DNA of 64,000 nt from Pseudomonas hormoni (lineage in GTDB: Bacteria; Pseudomonadota; Gammaproteobacteria; Pseudomonadales; Pseudomonadaceae). The position numbers were made by a program, and so were the translations under genes. A model generated the notes under the pieces. It was not told the DNA's origin, did not search any database, and was given only the letters and a program-made list of their open reading frames with translations. Position 1 is the first letter of the stretch. Each line of letters begins with the position of its first letter. The stretch covers positions 1,679,001 through 1,743,000 of the forward strand of contig NZ_CP075566.1 in the NCBI RefSeq assembly GCF_018502625.1, in the 5' to 3' direction. Shown here in pieces: positions 17,591 to 25,225 of this stretch.

Positions 17591-18341
17591 ACCAACCCTG
17601 TTTCAACAGCAGAACACCCTGGGTCTTTACCTGCGCGACCCGGATCACTGCGCACCGCCGGCCGGGATGGATGTGGCGCGGGCACAGGTTTATCGCGACC
17701 TGATTTTCAACAACCTGTCGATGTTGCTCAGCGGCACTTTTCCGGTGCTGATCAAGATTCTGGGTGATGAACACTGGCGTTCGCTGATGCGGATTTTCCT
17801 TCGGGACTACCGCGCGCACACGCCGAAATTCGGTGAGATCGCCCAGGAGTTCGTCGAGTTTCTCGCCGCACAGCCGCCGGCGTTGAACGACGGACCGTGG
17901 CCGCCCTTCATGGTGGAGCTGGCGCATTACGAGTGGGTCGAGATGGCGTTGCAGCAGTCCGAGTCCGAGCCGTTGCCGGCGAGCGATGACGGGTTGTTGC
18001 TGGATCGACCGTTGCAGATTTCGCCGCTGGCCTGGCCGTTGGCGTATGCCTGGCCGGTGCATCTGGTCGGACCGGATTATCGACCGGACGCTGTACCGGC
18101 CGAGCCGACGTTGCTGCTGGTGCGGCGGGTTGAGGACTGGAGTGTGAAGTTTTCCGCGTTGAGCCCGTTGGCTTGGCGGTTGTTGCAGCGCATTGGAGAG
18201 TTTCCCGAGCTGAACGGGCGCGAGCAGCTGGAGGGATTGGCTGTGGAGGCAGGAACGGCTGGGTCGCAGGATTTCATCGAAAGTGGGGCGGCGTTGTTGC
18301 GGCAGATGCAGGGGGAAGGAGTGGTTGGCGTTACTGCCTGA
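17583..18341 (+). CDS. DUF2063 family protein, MNIO partner (BufC/MbnC/HvfC-like)
   Basis: A 252-residue protein starting at a GTG inside the end of the DUF692 gene, so the two are translationally coupled. The N-terminal ~95 residues are the DUF2063 helical domain ([18 protein letters not shown], then [20 protein letters not shown]). The C-terminal half resembles the winged-helix part of these partners ([18 protein letters not shown]). In characterised systems this protein brings the peptide substrate to the MNIO enzyme. A REPIN follows. Confidence 0.88.
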   Translation: MDKPTLFQQQNTLGLYLRDPDHCAPPAGMDVARAQVYRDLIFNNLSMLLSGTFPVLIKILGDEHWRSLMRIFLRDYRAHTPKFGEIAQEFVEFLAAQPPALNDGPWPPFMVELAHYEWVEMALQQSESEPLPASDDGLLLDRPLQISPLAWPLAYAWPVHLVGPDYRPDAVPAEPTLLLVRRVEDWSVKFSALSPLAWRLLQRIGEFPELNGREQLEGLAVEAGTAGSQDFIESGAALLRQMQGEGVVGVTA

Positions 18342-18370
18342 CCGAACGCAATCCTCCAAACACCCAATAA

Positions 18371-18467
18371 CCCTGTGGGAGAGAGCTTGCTCGCGATGAG
18401 GCCTGCACATCCAACATCGATGTTGGCTGACACTCCGTCATCGCGGGCAAGCCCGCTCCCACAGGGG
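18371..18467. repeat. REPIN, hybrid arms
   Basis: The left arm CCTGTGGGAGAGAGCTTGCT is mirrored by GGCAAGCCCGCTCCCACAGG, with several mismatches and two different core types. ATCCAACATCGATGTTGGCT in the loop is itself palindromic. Confidence 0.85.
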
Positions 18468-18486
18468 GATCGGGGATGCCCGTTAA

Positions 18487-19434
18487 TTACTGGGCGGAGA
18501 AAAAATACCGCGTCAGGTGAAAGAAAATCGGCGCCGCAAAACAGATCGAGTCCATCCGGTCGAGCATGCCGCCGTGGCCCTTGATCATGGTGCCCCAGTC
18601 CTTGGCGCTGAGGCTGCGCTTGATCGCCGACATCACCAGCCCGCCCAGGAAACCCATCACCACGATGACGAACGACATCATCAGCGACTGCCAGAAACTG
18701 AACGGCGTCATCCAGAACATGCAGCCGCCAATCAGCGTGGCAGACAAACCGCCACCCACCAGGCCTTCCACGGTTTTCGACGGACTCACCAGCGGCGCAA
18801 CCTTGTGCTTGCCGAAGAGCTTGCCGAACACGTACTGCAACACATCACTCAGTTGAACGACGAACACCAGGTAGAACAGCAGCAGCGCGTTCTGACCCTG
18901 GAAGCCTTCCAGATCCAGCAGCAACAATGCAGGCGCGTGGCTGATGCAGTAGACGCAAATCATCACCCCCCACTGAATTTTGGCCGCCCGTTCCAGGAAG
19001 GCGTCGGTGTCCTGGCTCAGCACCGCAATCGCCGGCAACAGCAGGAAGGCGTACACCGGAATCAACAGCGTGAAGAGCGAATACCAGTGGGTGCCGATCA
19101 GTATGTATTGCAGGGGGATCAGAATGAAAAACGCCGAAAACAGCGCGTTATGGTCGCCAGGCCGGGTCGGTGTCAGGGTGATGAATTCCCGGAGTGCGAA
19201 CAGGGAAATGAAGCCGAACAGAATGACCGTCGCGTTCCCGCCCAGCAGGTAGGACACGAAGAAAATGATCACCATCCCCCACCAGGCATTTACGCGCTGA
19301 TTGAGGTTTTCGATAGTTGAGATCGAGCCCTCTGTCGTAGCCCGCTTGGCCAGTATACGGCCGATGATCGAAGCGATCGCCAACAGGGCGGCAATGGCGC
19401 CGAAGAACCACAAAAACTTTTCATCAAGATTCAT
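18487..19434 (-). CDS. Phosphatidate cytidylyltransferase (CdsA-like)
   Basis: A 315-residue inner-membrane enzyme that would make CDP-diacylglycerol from phosphatidate and CTP. The full CDS signature is visible near the C terminus (KRSLSAKDWGTMIKGHGG, then MLDRMD), with SKTVEG earlier and about eight membrane helices. It overlaps the acyltransferase gene by 4 bp (ATGA) and is last in a three-gene operon. It is a second, non-housekeeping CdsA type, longer at the N terminus than the enzyme beside frr/dxr in proteobacteria, so the plain symbol cdsA is not used. Confidence 0.9.
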   Translation of the reverse strand: MNLDEKFLWFFGAIAALLAIASIIGRILAKRATTEGSISTIENLNQRVNAWWGMVIIFFVSYLLGGNATVILFGFISLFALREFITLTPTRPGDHNALFSAFFILIPLQYILIGTHWYSLFTLLIPVYAFLLLPAIAVLSQDTDAFLERAAKIQWGVMICVYCISHAPALLLLDLEGFQGQNALLLFYLVFVVQLSDVLQYVFGKLFGKHKVAPLVSPSKTVEGLVGGGLSATLIGGCMFWMTPFSFWQSLMMSFVIVVMGFLGGLVMSAIKRSLSAKDWGTMIKGHGGMLDRMDSICFAAPIFFHLTRYFFSAQ

Positions 19435-20030
19435 TCCGACAACCTCACAATCGCGTCACGCGCCCGATCCAGAAACACCTGTTTTTCCTCACCGCTGATC
19501 CGTTGCAGCGGGTCGCCGATACGGATCGTGCAGATGATGGGCAGCGGGACGTGTTTGCCTTTTGGCATGGAGCGATGCAGGTTTTCCAGGTAGATGGGCA
19601 CCAGGTCAACCTCGGGGAATGTCTCGGCCAAGCGGAACAGACCCGATTTGAAAGGACCGGGCAATGCCTCGCTGCCGCGCGTGCCTTCCGGAAAGATGAT
19701 GATCGAATGGCCGGCACGCACCACATCGAAAATCGGCTCCAGCACGTTGACGCCGGGCGCGGGATTGCGATCGATCAGCACCGCATTCAGGCCTTTCTGC
19801 GAGATGTATGACAGGAATTTGTTCTTTCCCCAGTAGTCAGCGGCCGCAACCGGTTTCACGTTCACTCGGGCTTCCGGTGGCAGGGCGGCGATAATTGCCA
19901 GGGTGTCCATATGGCTGGAGTGATTGGCGAAATAGATACGCTGGCGTGTCAGGTCCGGCGGGCTTTCCCATCGGGCGGTGACGCCGATCACGAATCGAAG
20001 AACAGAAATCAGCGCGTTACTGATCCACAT
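19431..20030 (-). CDS. 1-acyl-sn-glycerol-3-phosphate acyltransferase (PlsC-like)
   Basis: A 199-residue lysophosphatidate acyltransferase-type protein. HSSHMD carries the catalytic HX4D motif, and IIFPEGTRGSE is the glycerol-phosphate-binding block. It overlaps the upstream CDP-alcohol transferase by 14 bp and the downstream CdsA-like gene by 4 bp. It would make phosphatidate for the CdsA-like partner, so the operon has every step from lysophosphatidate to a phospholipid. Confidence 0.9.
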   Translation of the reverse strand: MWISNALISVLRFVIGVTARWESPPDLTRQRIYFANHSSHMDTLAIIAALPPEARVNVKPVAAADYWGKNKFLSYISQKGLNAVLIDRNPAPGVNVLEPIFDVVRAGHSIIIFPEGTRGSEALPGPFKSGLFRLAETFPEVDLVPIYLENLHRSMPKGKHVPLPIICTIRIGDPLQRISGEEKQVFLDRARDAIVRLSE

Positions 20031-20649
20031 GAGGATTCCCCTTCAGCTGGCGCGAGATGGCCAGGGTGCGCGTAACGCAGGTCGCGGCGGATCCGGCCGC
20101 GATGATGACCAGCGCGATCAACAGCACGTAGTGAGTGGCATAAACGCTGGCTTCGACGGCATTCAACAGAAGTGCCACGGTCATCACGGCCATTCGGTGC
20201 TGCTTGGCCATGGGTCCCATGAAACTCTGCTTGAGCCCGATCGAACCACCAAACACCCTGACATAAGCCGTCAGTGCCGCGGCCAGCGCCGCAAACCAGC
20301 CAAGGTCCGAATAGCCGATGGCATACCCCAGCCCGACAATCAGCAGGCTGTCGGCGATCCGGTCGGGGAATTCGTTGTAGAGGCTGCCGATGTCGGACTT
20401 TTTGCCGCCTTCGATCGCCACCATCCCGTCGAAGAGGTTGCACAGCAGGCGCAACTGAATGCCGATCGCGCAGAGGATTGAGCCGGCAATGCCGTTATCG
20501 ATGTTGAGGGCCACGATGCCAACGAGTGCGAAGGCGATGCTGGCCACGGAGATCTGATTGGGGGAGAGATCTCTTTTCACCAAAATGTCGGTGATGTGTC
20601 TGGCCCACCCCGCAGAACGCGTCTTGATGGGTCTTCTGTTTTCATCCAT
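20017..20649 (-). CDS. CDP-alcohol phosphatidyltransferase family protein with altered motif
   Basis: A 210-residue membrane protein with about six helices, belonging to the CDP-OH_P_transf family. The canonical motif DxxDGxxAR-x8-GxxxDxxxD appears here as NLFDGMVAI, then GSLYNEFPD. Two of the four acidic residues are Asn and the Arg is Ile. It is first in the operon with the PlsC-like and CdsA-like genes, so it would use the CDP-diacylglycerol they make, but the changes at metal- and nucleotide-binding positions leave its activity open. The start is ATG 20649. A REPIN lies upstream. Confidence 0.85.
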   Translation of the reverse strand: MDENRRPIKTRSAGWARHITDILVKRDLSPNQISVASIAFALVGIVALNIDNGIAGSILCAIGIQLRLLCNLFDGMVAIEGGKKSDIGSLYNEFPDRIADSLLIVGLGYAIGYSDLGWFAALAAALTAYVRVFGGSIGLKQSFMGPMAKQHRMAVMTVALLLNAVEASVYATHYVLLIALVIIAAGSAATCVTRTLAISRQLKGNPHVDQ

Positions 20650-20764
20650 TAGCCAATGTCCATATCAATGATGAGGTACTGCCGAGTACAGCACAGTGGC
20701 GATTCACCGACTGCACCCGACAATATAAAGGCTTTCCTGCGCCTAATGCCCATCAATTCGGCTT

Positions 20765-20856
20765 CTGTAGGAGCACGGCTTGCCCGCGAAGAACGATGAC
20801 ACGGTTCTCAGGTGGAACTGCGTCGTGGCCTTCGCGGGCAAGCCTTGCTCCTACAC
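20765..20856. repeat. REPIN whose right arm supplies a stop codon
   Basis: CTGTAGGAGCACGGCTTGCC pairs with GGCAAGCCTTGCTCCTACAC. The right arm runs into the histidine kinase gene and contains its stop codon (20851-20853, complement). Confidence 0.85.
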
Positions 20857-22158
20857 AGGTCGGGTCGGCAATCTCAACTCCGCGCACAACCCACCGCCTT
20901 CACGGTTGCTCAATGTCAACGAGCCGCCAAGGGCCAGCGCCAATTGTTGGGCAATCGCCAGGCCCAGGCCGGTCCCGCCGGTGCTGCGGTTACGTGAATT
21001 CTCCACGCGGTAGAACGGCTCCATCACGTGGGCCAGTTCGTCTTCGGCAATGCCGGGGCCGCGATCCATCACCTTCAACGACAGATTGCCGCCGGGTTTC
21101 GACTCCACCTGCAATTCTGCCGCACCAGCGAATTTGAGCGCGTTGTCCGTGAGGTTCACCAGCACGCGTCGCAAGGCGTGCGGCCGGATATCGATGACGG
21201 CTCCACTTTTACCACTGAGCTGTACGTCTTTGCCCACGTCCTGATAGTCGAACACCAGGCTGTCGAGGAACGAATCCAGATCGGTGCGACGGTTCTCTTC
21301 GGTGGCGCCATGGACGCTGCGGGCATAGGCCACACCCTCACGCACCAGGTGCTCCATTTCGCCGAGGTCGTTCCACAGTTTGTCTTTTTCGCTGCAGTCG
21401 TCCATGAGCTCGGCGCGCAGTTTCATCCGGGTAATCGGGGTTTGCAGGTCGTGGGAAATCGCCGCCAGCAGTTGCATGCGTTCTTTCAGATAGGCCGCGA
21501 TGCGCGCCTGCATGGCGTTGAAGGCCATGGCGGCATGGGCGACTTCGGTCGGGCCTTTTTCATCCAGGTTTACGGCGTGAGTGTTAGGGTCCAGGGTCTC
21601 CACTGCCTGTGCGAGGCGGGTGAGGGGACGGATGGCGATTCGCACGGCCAGCCAGGTGCAGAGAATCATCAGCAACAGTTGGCCCAGCAGAACGGTGGGC
21701 AACCAGGGTGACAGCGGCACCATCGTCGGGCGCACGTCGATGGTCACCGGGCTGCCATCGGCCAGTTTCAGATGGACCTGGAAGTGTTTTACCGGGCCGG
21801 GAATGTCGGTCACGGTCATCGGGTAGTCCTTGCCGATGGCGTCCTTGATCGACGTCATCGCAATCGGCGTGTCACTCATCGCCGTACCCGGCGAGCCTTC
21901 ATCCAGCAAGTAGCGGTAGTTGCGGCGATCCAGCTGTTTCAGCCAACTCATGCGCTCTTCGGCCGGCAGGCGGTCGAGGATGGCGATGGAGGTCGAAACG
22001 TCGGTTTCCAGATTGCCCAGCATGGTGTTTTTCGCGCTTTCGTAACGCTCGTAATACTGCGCGCCGAAAGACAGCGCCTGCGCCAGAATCAGGCCGATCA
22101 GGAAGATCAGCGACAGCCGCGAGGCGAGGGTGCGAGGCCAGCGCAACGAGTGTTTCAT
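20851..22158 (-). CDS. Sensor histidine kinase (EnvZ-like, HAMP/HisKA/HATPase)
   Basis: A 435-residue inner-membrane kinase. TM1 is at about 10-30 (LASRLSLIFLIGLILAQALS), followed by a ~130-residue periplasmic sensor region and TM2 (TVLLGQLLLMILCTWLAVR). A HAMP linker follows, then the H-box AAISHDLQTPITR (phospho-acceptor His), N-box NLTDNALKFAG, G1 MDRGPGI and G2 STGGTGLGLAIAQQ. It overlaps the response regulator by 4 bp (ATGA). The inducing signal is not evident. The last codons and stop lie inside a REP arm. Confidence 0.92.
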   Translation of the reverse strand: MKHSLRWPRTLASRLSLIFLIGLILAQALSFGAQYYERYESAKNTMLGNLETDVSTSIAILDRLPAEERMSWLKQLDRRNYRYLLDEGSPGTAMSDTPIAMTSIKDAIGKDYPMTVTDIPGPVKHFQVHLKLADGSPVTIDVRPTMVPLSPWLPTVLLGQLLLMILCTWLAVRIAIRPLTRLAQAVETLDPNTHAVNLDEKGPTEVAHAAMAFNAMQARIAAYLKERMQLLAAISHDLQTPITRMKLRAELMDDCSEKDKLWNDLGEMEHLVREGVAYARSVHGATEENRRTDLDSFLDSLVFDYQDVGKDVQLSGKSGAVIDIRPHALRRVLVNLTDNALKFAGAAELQVESKPGGNLSLKVMDRGPGIAEDELAHVMEPFYRVENSRNRSTGGTGLGLAIAQQLALALGGSLTLSNREGGGLCAELRLPTRPV

Positions 22159-22895
22159 GAGGGCGCACCGAGGACTTCCACCGGCAGGGAAAACACATAA
22201 CCCTCACTGCGCACTGTCTTGATGTAGGCCGGTTCCCGCGCATCGTCGAGCAAGCGCTGACGCAAGCGGCTGACCAGCAAGTCGATGGAGCGGTCGAACA
22301 GATCGGCGTCGCGGCCCTGGGTCAGGTTCAGCAACTGGTCGCGGTTGAGCACGCGCTGAGGATGATCGAGGAACACCCGCAGCAACCGATATTCCGCACC
22401 ACTGAGGGCGACCATGGTGCCGTCGTCATCGAGCAGGTGGCGGGCCGACGTGTCGAGGCGCCAGCGACCGAAGGCCAGCAGGCGTCCGCTTTCGGTGACC
22501 ACCAGGTTCGGCGGCAGCATCCGCGTACGGCGCAGCACCGCGTTGATCCGCGCCAGCAGTTCACGGGCGGCGAACGGTTTGACCAGGTAGTCGTCGGCGC
22601 CCATTTCAAGGCCGATGATGCGGTCGGTTTCATCGTTGCGGGCGGTGAGCATCAATACCGGCGTGGCCTTGTGTTTGCCGGCGCGGATCTCGCGGCACAG
22701 CATCAGGCCATCGTCGCCCGGCATCATGATGTCGAGCACGATCAGGTCCACCGGCGTGGACTCCAGGAATGCGCGCATCTGCCGGCCGTCAGCGACGACG
22801 GTGGTTCGCAGGCCATTCTTCTTCAGGTAGTTGCCTACCAGCTCTCGAATCTCGCGGTCATCGTCCACGATGAGAATGTGATCGACGTGTTCCAT
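22155..22895 (-). CDS. OmpR-family DNA-binding response regulator
   Basis: A 246-residue regulator. The receiver domain has DDD at 12-14, phospho-acceptor Asp in LIVLDIMMPGDDG, Thr in LMLTARND and Lys in YLVKPF. The C-terminal winged helix (LSGAEYRLLRVFLDHPQRVL, then SIDLLVSRLRQRL) is OmpR/PhoB type. ATG 22895 (MEHVDHILIVDDD) is chosen over a longer frame. It is transcribed with the kinase gene. Paired TGTATC half-sites in its own upstream region make autoregulation likely. Confidence 0.93.
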   Translation of the reverse strand: MEHVDHILIVDDDREIRELVGNYLKKNGLRTTVVADGRQMRAFLESTPVDLIVLDIMMPGDDGLMLCREIRAGKHKATPVLMLTARNDETDRIIGLEMGADDYLVKPFAARELLARINAVLRRTRMLPPNLVVTESGRLLAFGRWRLDTSARHLLDDDGTMVALSGAEYRLLRVFLDHPQRVLNRDQLLNLTQGRDADLFDRSIDLLVSRLRQRLLDDAREPAYIKTVRSEGYVFSLPVEVLGAPS

Positions 22896-23201
22896 GGGGC
22901 CAAGCCTCTGAAAATGGGGGATGACGCACAGTCTATCGAGCCTTGGCCCGTTCGCCCGCCACCCTTTGTATTGCAGTGTATCTGGTGTATCGGCGGATAC
23001 ACGTGGACGCAAAAACGCCGGATTTCAGGGGTTTTGTATCGCTGTGTATCCGCAGGCCCCTTTGATACGTACCGATTTACATGCGCCGGTTTTCGACACA
23101 GACGAGATACCTCGCAGGCTTCTAATAGGTTCCATCGAGGCAAACCCAACCGCCTCGGCTCAATTGAACGACCTACTTATTGAAGCCTTGAGGAAACCGC
23201 C
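22896..23201. other. 306-bp divergent promoter region of the two-component system and DUF2790 gene
   Basis: Intergenic and gene-free. It contains two OmpR-type direct repeats and further single TGTATC/GATACA copies. GAGGAAA precedes the DUF2790 ATG. Confidence 0.6.
22967..23050. promoter_or_regulatory. Cluster of TGTATC half-sites (response-regulator binding sites)
   Basis: TGTATT-N4-TGTATC lies at 22967-22982, followed by TGTATC at 22986 and the inverted GATACA at 22996. A second exact TGTATC-N4-TGTATC lies at 23035-23050. The 10-bp phasing and the position between the response regulator and its divergent neighbour fit tandem OmpR-family dimer sites. Confidence 0.6.
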
Positions 23202-23462
23202 ATGAACACCAAAGCCATCTACGCCGCTTGTCTGTTTGCCGCCCTGAACATCTGCACCTTGTCGGCCCGTGCTGAAGCAGACGTCACCGCCAAAACCTAC
23301 TCCTACGGCACGCACCTGGACATCAAGAAAGTGGTGTCGCTGAAACAGGACGCCTCGAATTCCTGCGGGATTGTGGACGCCCAGCTGACTTACCTGGATT
23401 CCCAGAGCAAAACCCAGGTCCTGGACTACCGCAAATTTGCTGACTGCAACTCGGACAACTGA
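23202..23462 (+). CDS. DUF2790 family small secreted protein
   Basis: An 86-residue precursor with a Sec signal (YAACLFAALNICTLSARA) and a ~60-residue mature domain holding the family core YGTHLDIKKVVS, two cysteines (NSCGIVDAQLTYLDSQ and ADCNSD) and VLDYRKF. This family is largely confined to Pseudomonas, is often next to two-component systems and has no established function. It faces the response regulator across the TGTATC sites, so it is probably a target. Confidence 0.9.
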   Translation: MNTKAIYAACLFAALNICTLSARAEADVTAKTYSYGTHLDIKKVVSLKQDASNSCGIVDAQLTYLDSQSKTQVLDYRKFADCNSDN

Positions 23463-23509
23463 GTCTTTCGCTGCCGATTGCCAATCCCCTTTGATACAGG
23501 AAGAACATC

Positions 23510-23806
23510 ATGAAAAACGTAACCCGCTTCTTGACCGCCGCCGCGTTCGCCCTTGCCGGCGCCGCCGCCCACGCCAACGCCGCCGTTGAAAAAAGCACCT
23601 GCGGCAGCAGCACCTGCTTCCAGCTGACCCCGGTGAACGAGCAGGGCGCCAGCGCCTTCCTCGCACAGGACGGCTCCAGCCGTACGCCGCAAGGGCAAAT
23701 GATGGCTGCGGATGGTTCGAGCCGTACGCCGCAAGGCCAGATGGTGGCCGAGAACGGTGGCAGCCGCACGCCACAAGGCCAGTTGCTGGATGAGCAGACG
23801 GCCTGA
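23510..23806 (+). CDS. Small secreted protein with three SRTPQGQ repeats
   Basis: A 98-residue precursor. A signal peptide (FLTAAAFALAGAAAHANA) is followed by CGSSTC and then three direct 14-residue repeats with the core SRTPQGQ, each 42 bp in DNA (23669-23710, 23711-23752, 23753-23794). AGGAAG precedes the ATG. It is 47 bp behind the DUF2790 gene, so it is probably cotranscribed and under the same two-component system. I do not recognise a family. The repeated short motif and the CxxxxC pair suggest a binding or processed peptide. Confidence 0.8.
   Translation: MKNVTRFLTAAAFALAGAAAHANAAVEKSTCGSSTCFQLTPVNEQGASAFLAQDGSSRTPQGQMMAADGSSRTPQGQMVAENGGSRTPQGQLLDEQTA
23669..23794 (+). repeat. Three in-frame 42-bp coding repeats
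   Basis: The units begin GACGGCTCCAGCCGTACGCC, GATGGTTCGAGCCGTACGCC and AACGGTGGCAGCCGCACGCC. Third-position differences with conserved protein sequence indicate selection on the repeat rather than a fresh duplication. Confidence 0.85.
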
Positions 23807-23842
23807 GGCCAGACAGTATTTCAGTAGTCACCCCTGATCCAG

Positions 23843-23944
23843 TGTGGGAGCGAGACCGGCTTGCCGGCGATGACGGACTGCCAGTCGACATCAATGTTGA
23901 ATGTACCGGTCTCATCGCCGGCAAGCCGGTCTCGCTCCCACAGG
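23843..23944. repeat. REPIN, GAGACCGGCTTGCCGGC type
   Basis: TGTGGGAGCGAGACCGGCTT and AAGCCGGTCTCGCTCCCACA are exact inverted arms. The loop holds the palindrome GACATCAATGTTGAATGT. It separates the repeat protein from the DipZ-like gene. Confidence 0.9.
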
Positions 23945-23986
23945 TTTAGTGGTGCGCCGCCCTCTATTATTTTCAAGGTGATTCTC

Positions 23987-25216
23987 ATGTTTCTCATCGC
24001 TTTCCTGGGCGGCATATTGACCGTCCTCAGCCCTTGCATCCTCCCGGTCGTGCCGTTTCTGTTCGCCGGCGTTAAGCGCACTCGTTCGTCGATCCTGCTC
24101 ACCCTCGGCGGTATGGTCCTGACCTTCGCCCTGATCTCCAGCCTGGCTGTGGTCAGCAGCGAATGGGTGGTACAAGCCAACAACACCGGTCGTCACGTGG
24201 CCCTGGTCGTGATGGGTCTGTTTGCCCTGTCGCTGATTTCCGCACGGGTCGGTGGCTGGCTGGCTCGCCCGTTCGTACTGCTGGGCAACCGCCTCGACCC
24301 GCAAACCCGGAAAATGTCCGGCCCATTGGGTTCGGTCATGATCGGTGTTGCCACCGGTCTGCTCTGGGCACCGTGCGCCGGGCCGATCCTCGGCGTGATC
24401 CTCACTGGTGCCATGCTGCAAGGCGCCAATGCGCAAACCAGTCTGTTGCTGGTGGCGTACGGCCTGGGCAGCGCGTTGTCCCTGGGTACCTTGATTTTCG
24501 CCGGCCGCGGCCTGGTCAATCGCTTGAAAGCATCGATTCCGGTCACCGGTTGGTTGCGTAAGGGCGCCGGGTTTGCGGTGTTGGCCGCTGCGGTGGTGAT
24601 TTCTACCGGTGCCGACAAGACACTGCTGGCCGGCACTTCGTCCGAAGGCGTCAGCACCCTCGAGAAAGGCGTGTTGGAAAGCGTACCGAAAGTGGTGGAT
24701 TACCTGGTCAGCAAGGTCAAGGCCGACACGACCCTGGACAATGCCCAAGGCGCCATGCCGTCGCTGTCCGGTGCCGTCGAATGGATCAACTCGCCAGCCC
24801 TGACCAACGACTCGCTCAAAGGCAAAGTGGTGCTGGTGGACTTCTGGACCTACGACTGCATCAACTGCCAGCACACCCTGCCTTACGTGAAGGACTGGGC
24901 GAAGAAATACGAGAAGGATGGCCTGGTGGTGATCGGCGTCCACACTCCGGAATACGGCTTCGAACGCATCATTGGCAACGTCAAGGATCAGGTGAAGAAG
25001 CTCGGCATCACCTACCCGGTGGCCATCGACAACAACTACGCGATCTGGCGCAACTTCGACAACCAGTACTGGCCCGCTCACTACCTGATCGATGCCAAGG
25101 GTCAGGTGCGTTTCACCCACTTCGGTGAAGGTCGCTACGAGACTCAGGAGAAGATGATCCAGCAGCTGCTGGAAGAGGCCAAGGCAGACGCCAAAGCCCC
25201 CGCACCAGCGGCATAA
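23987..25216 (+). CDS. DipZ-like thiol:disulfide protein (CcdA membrane domain fused to thioredoxin-like domain)
   Basis: A 409-residue fusion. Residues 1-~225 are a six-helix CcdA/DsbD-type electron carrier (LTVLSPCILPVVPF carries the first Cys, LLWAPCAGPILG the second). Residues ~265-400 form a periplasmic TlpA/thioredoxin-like domain with the active site CINC in TYDCINCQHTLPY. It would pass reducing power from the cytosol to periplasmic proteins. AAGGTG supports ATG 23987. A longer frame runs through REP sequence. It lies downstream of the two small cysteine-containing secreted proteins, possible substrates (inference). Confidence 0.9.
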   Translation: MFLIAFLGGILTVLSPCILPVVPFLFAGVKRTRSSILLTLGGMVLTFALISSLAVVSSEWVVQANNTGRHVALVVMGLFALSLISARVGGWLARPFVLLGNRLDPQTRKMSGPLGSVMIGVATGLLWAPCAGPILGVILTGAMLQGANAQTSLLLVAYGLGSALSLGTLIFAGRGLVNRLKASIPVTGWLRKGAGFAVLAAAVVISTGADKTLLAGTSSEGVSTLEKGVLESVPKVVDYLVSKVKADTTLDNAQGAMPSLSGAVEWINSPALTNDSLKGKVVLVDFWTYDCINCQHTLPYVKDWAKKYEKDGLVVIGVHTPEYGFERIIGNVKDQVKKLGITYPVAIDNNYAIWRNFDNQYWPAHYLIDAKGQVRFTHFGEGRYETQEKMIQQLLEEAKADAKAPAPAA

Positions 25217-25225
25217 ACCGACCGA

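Noticed and set aside
23912..25120. 402-codon open frame opposite the DipZ-like gene
   Set aside because: His/Gln-rich shadow product beginning beside a REP; no family features.
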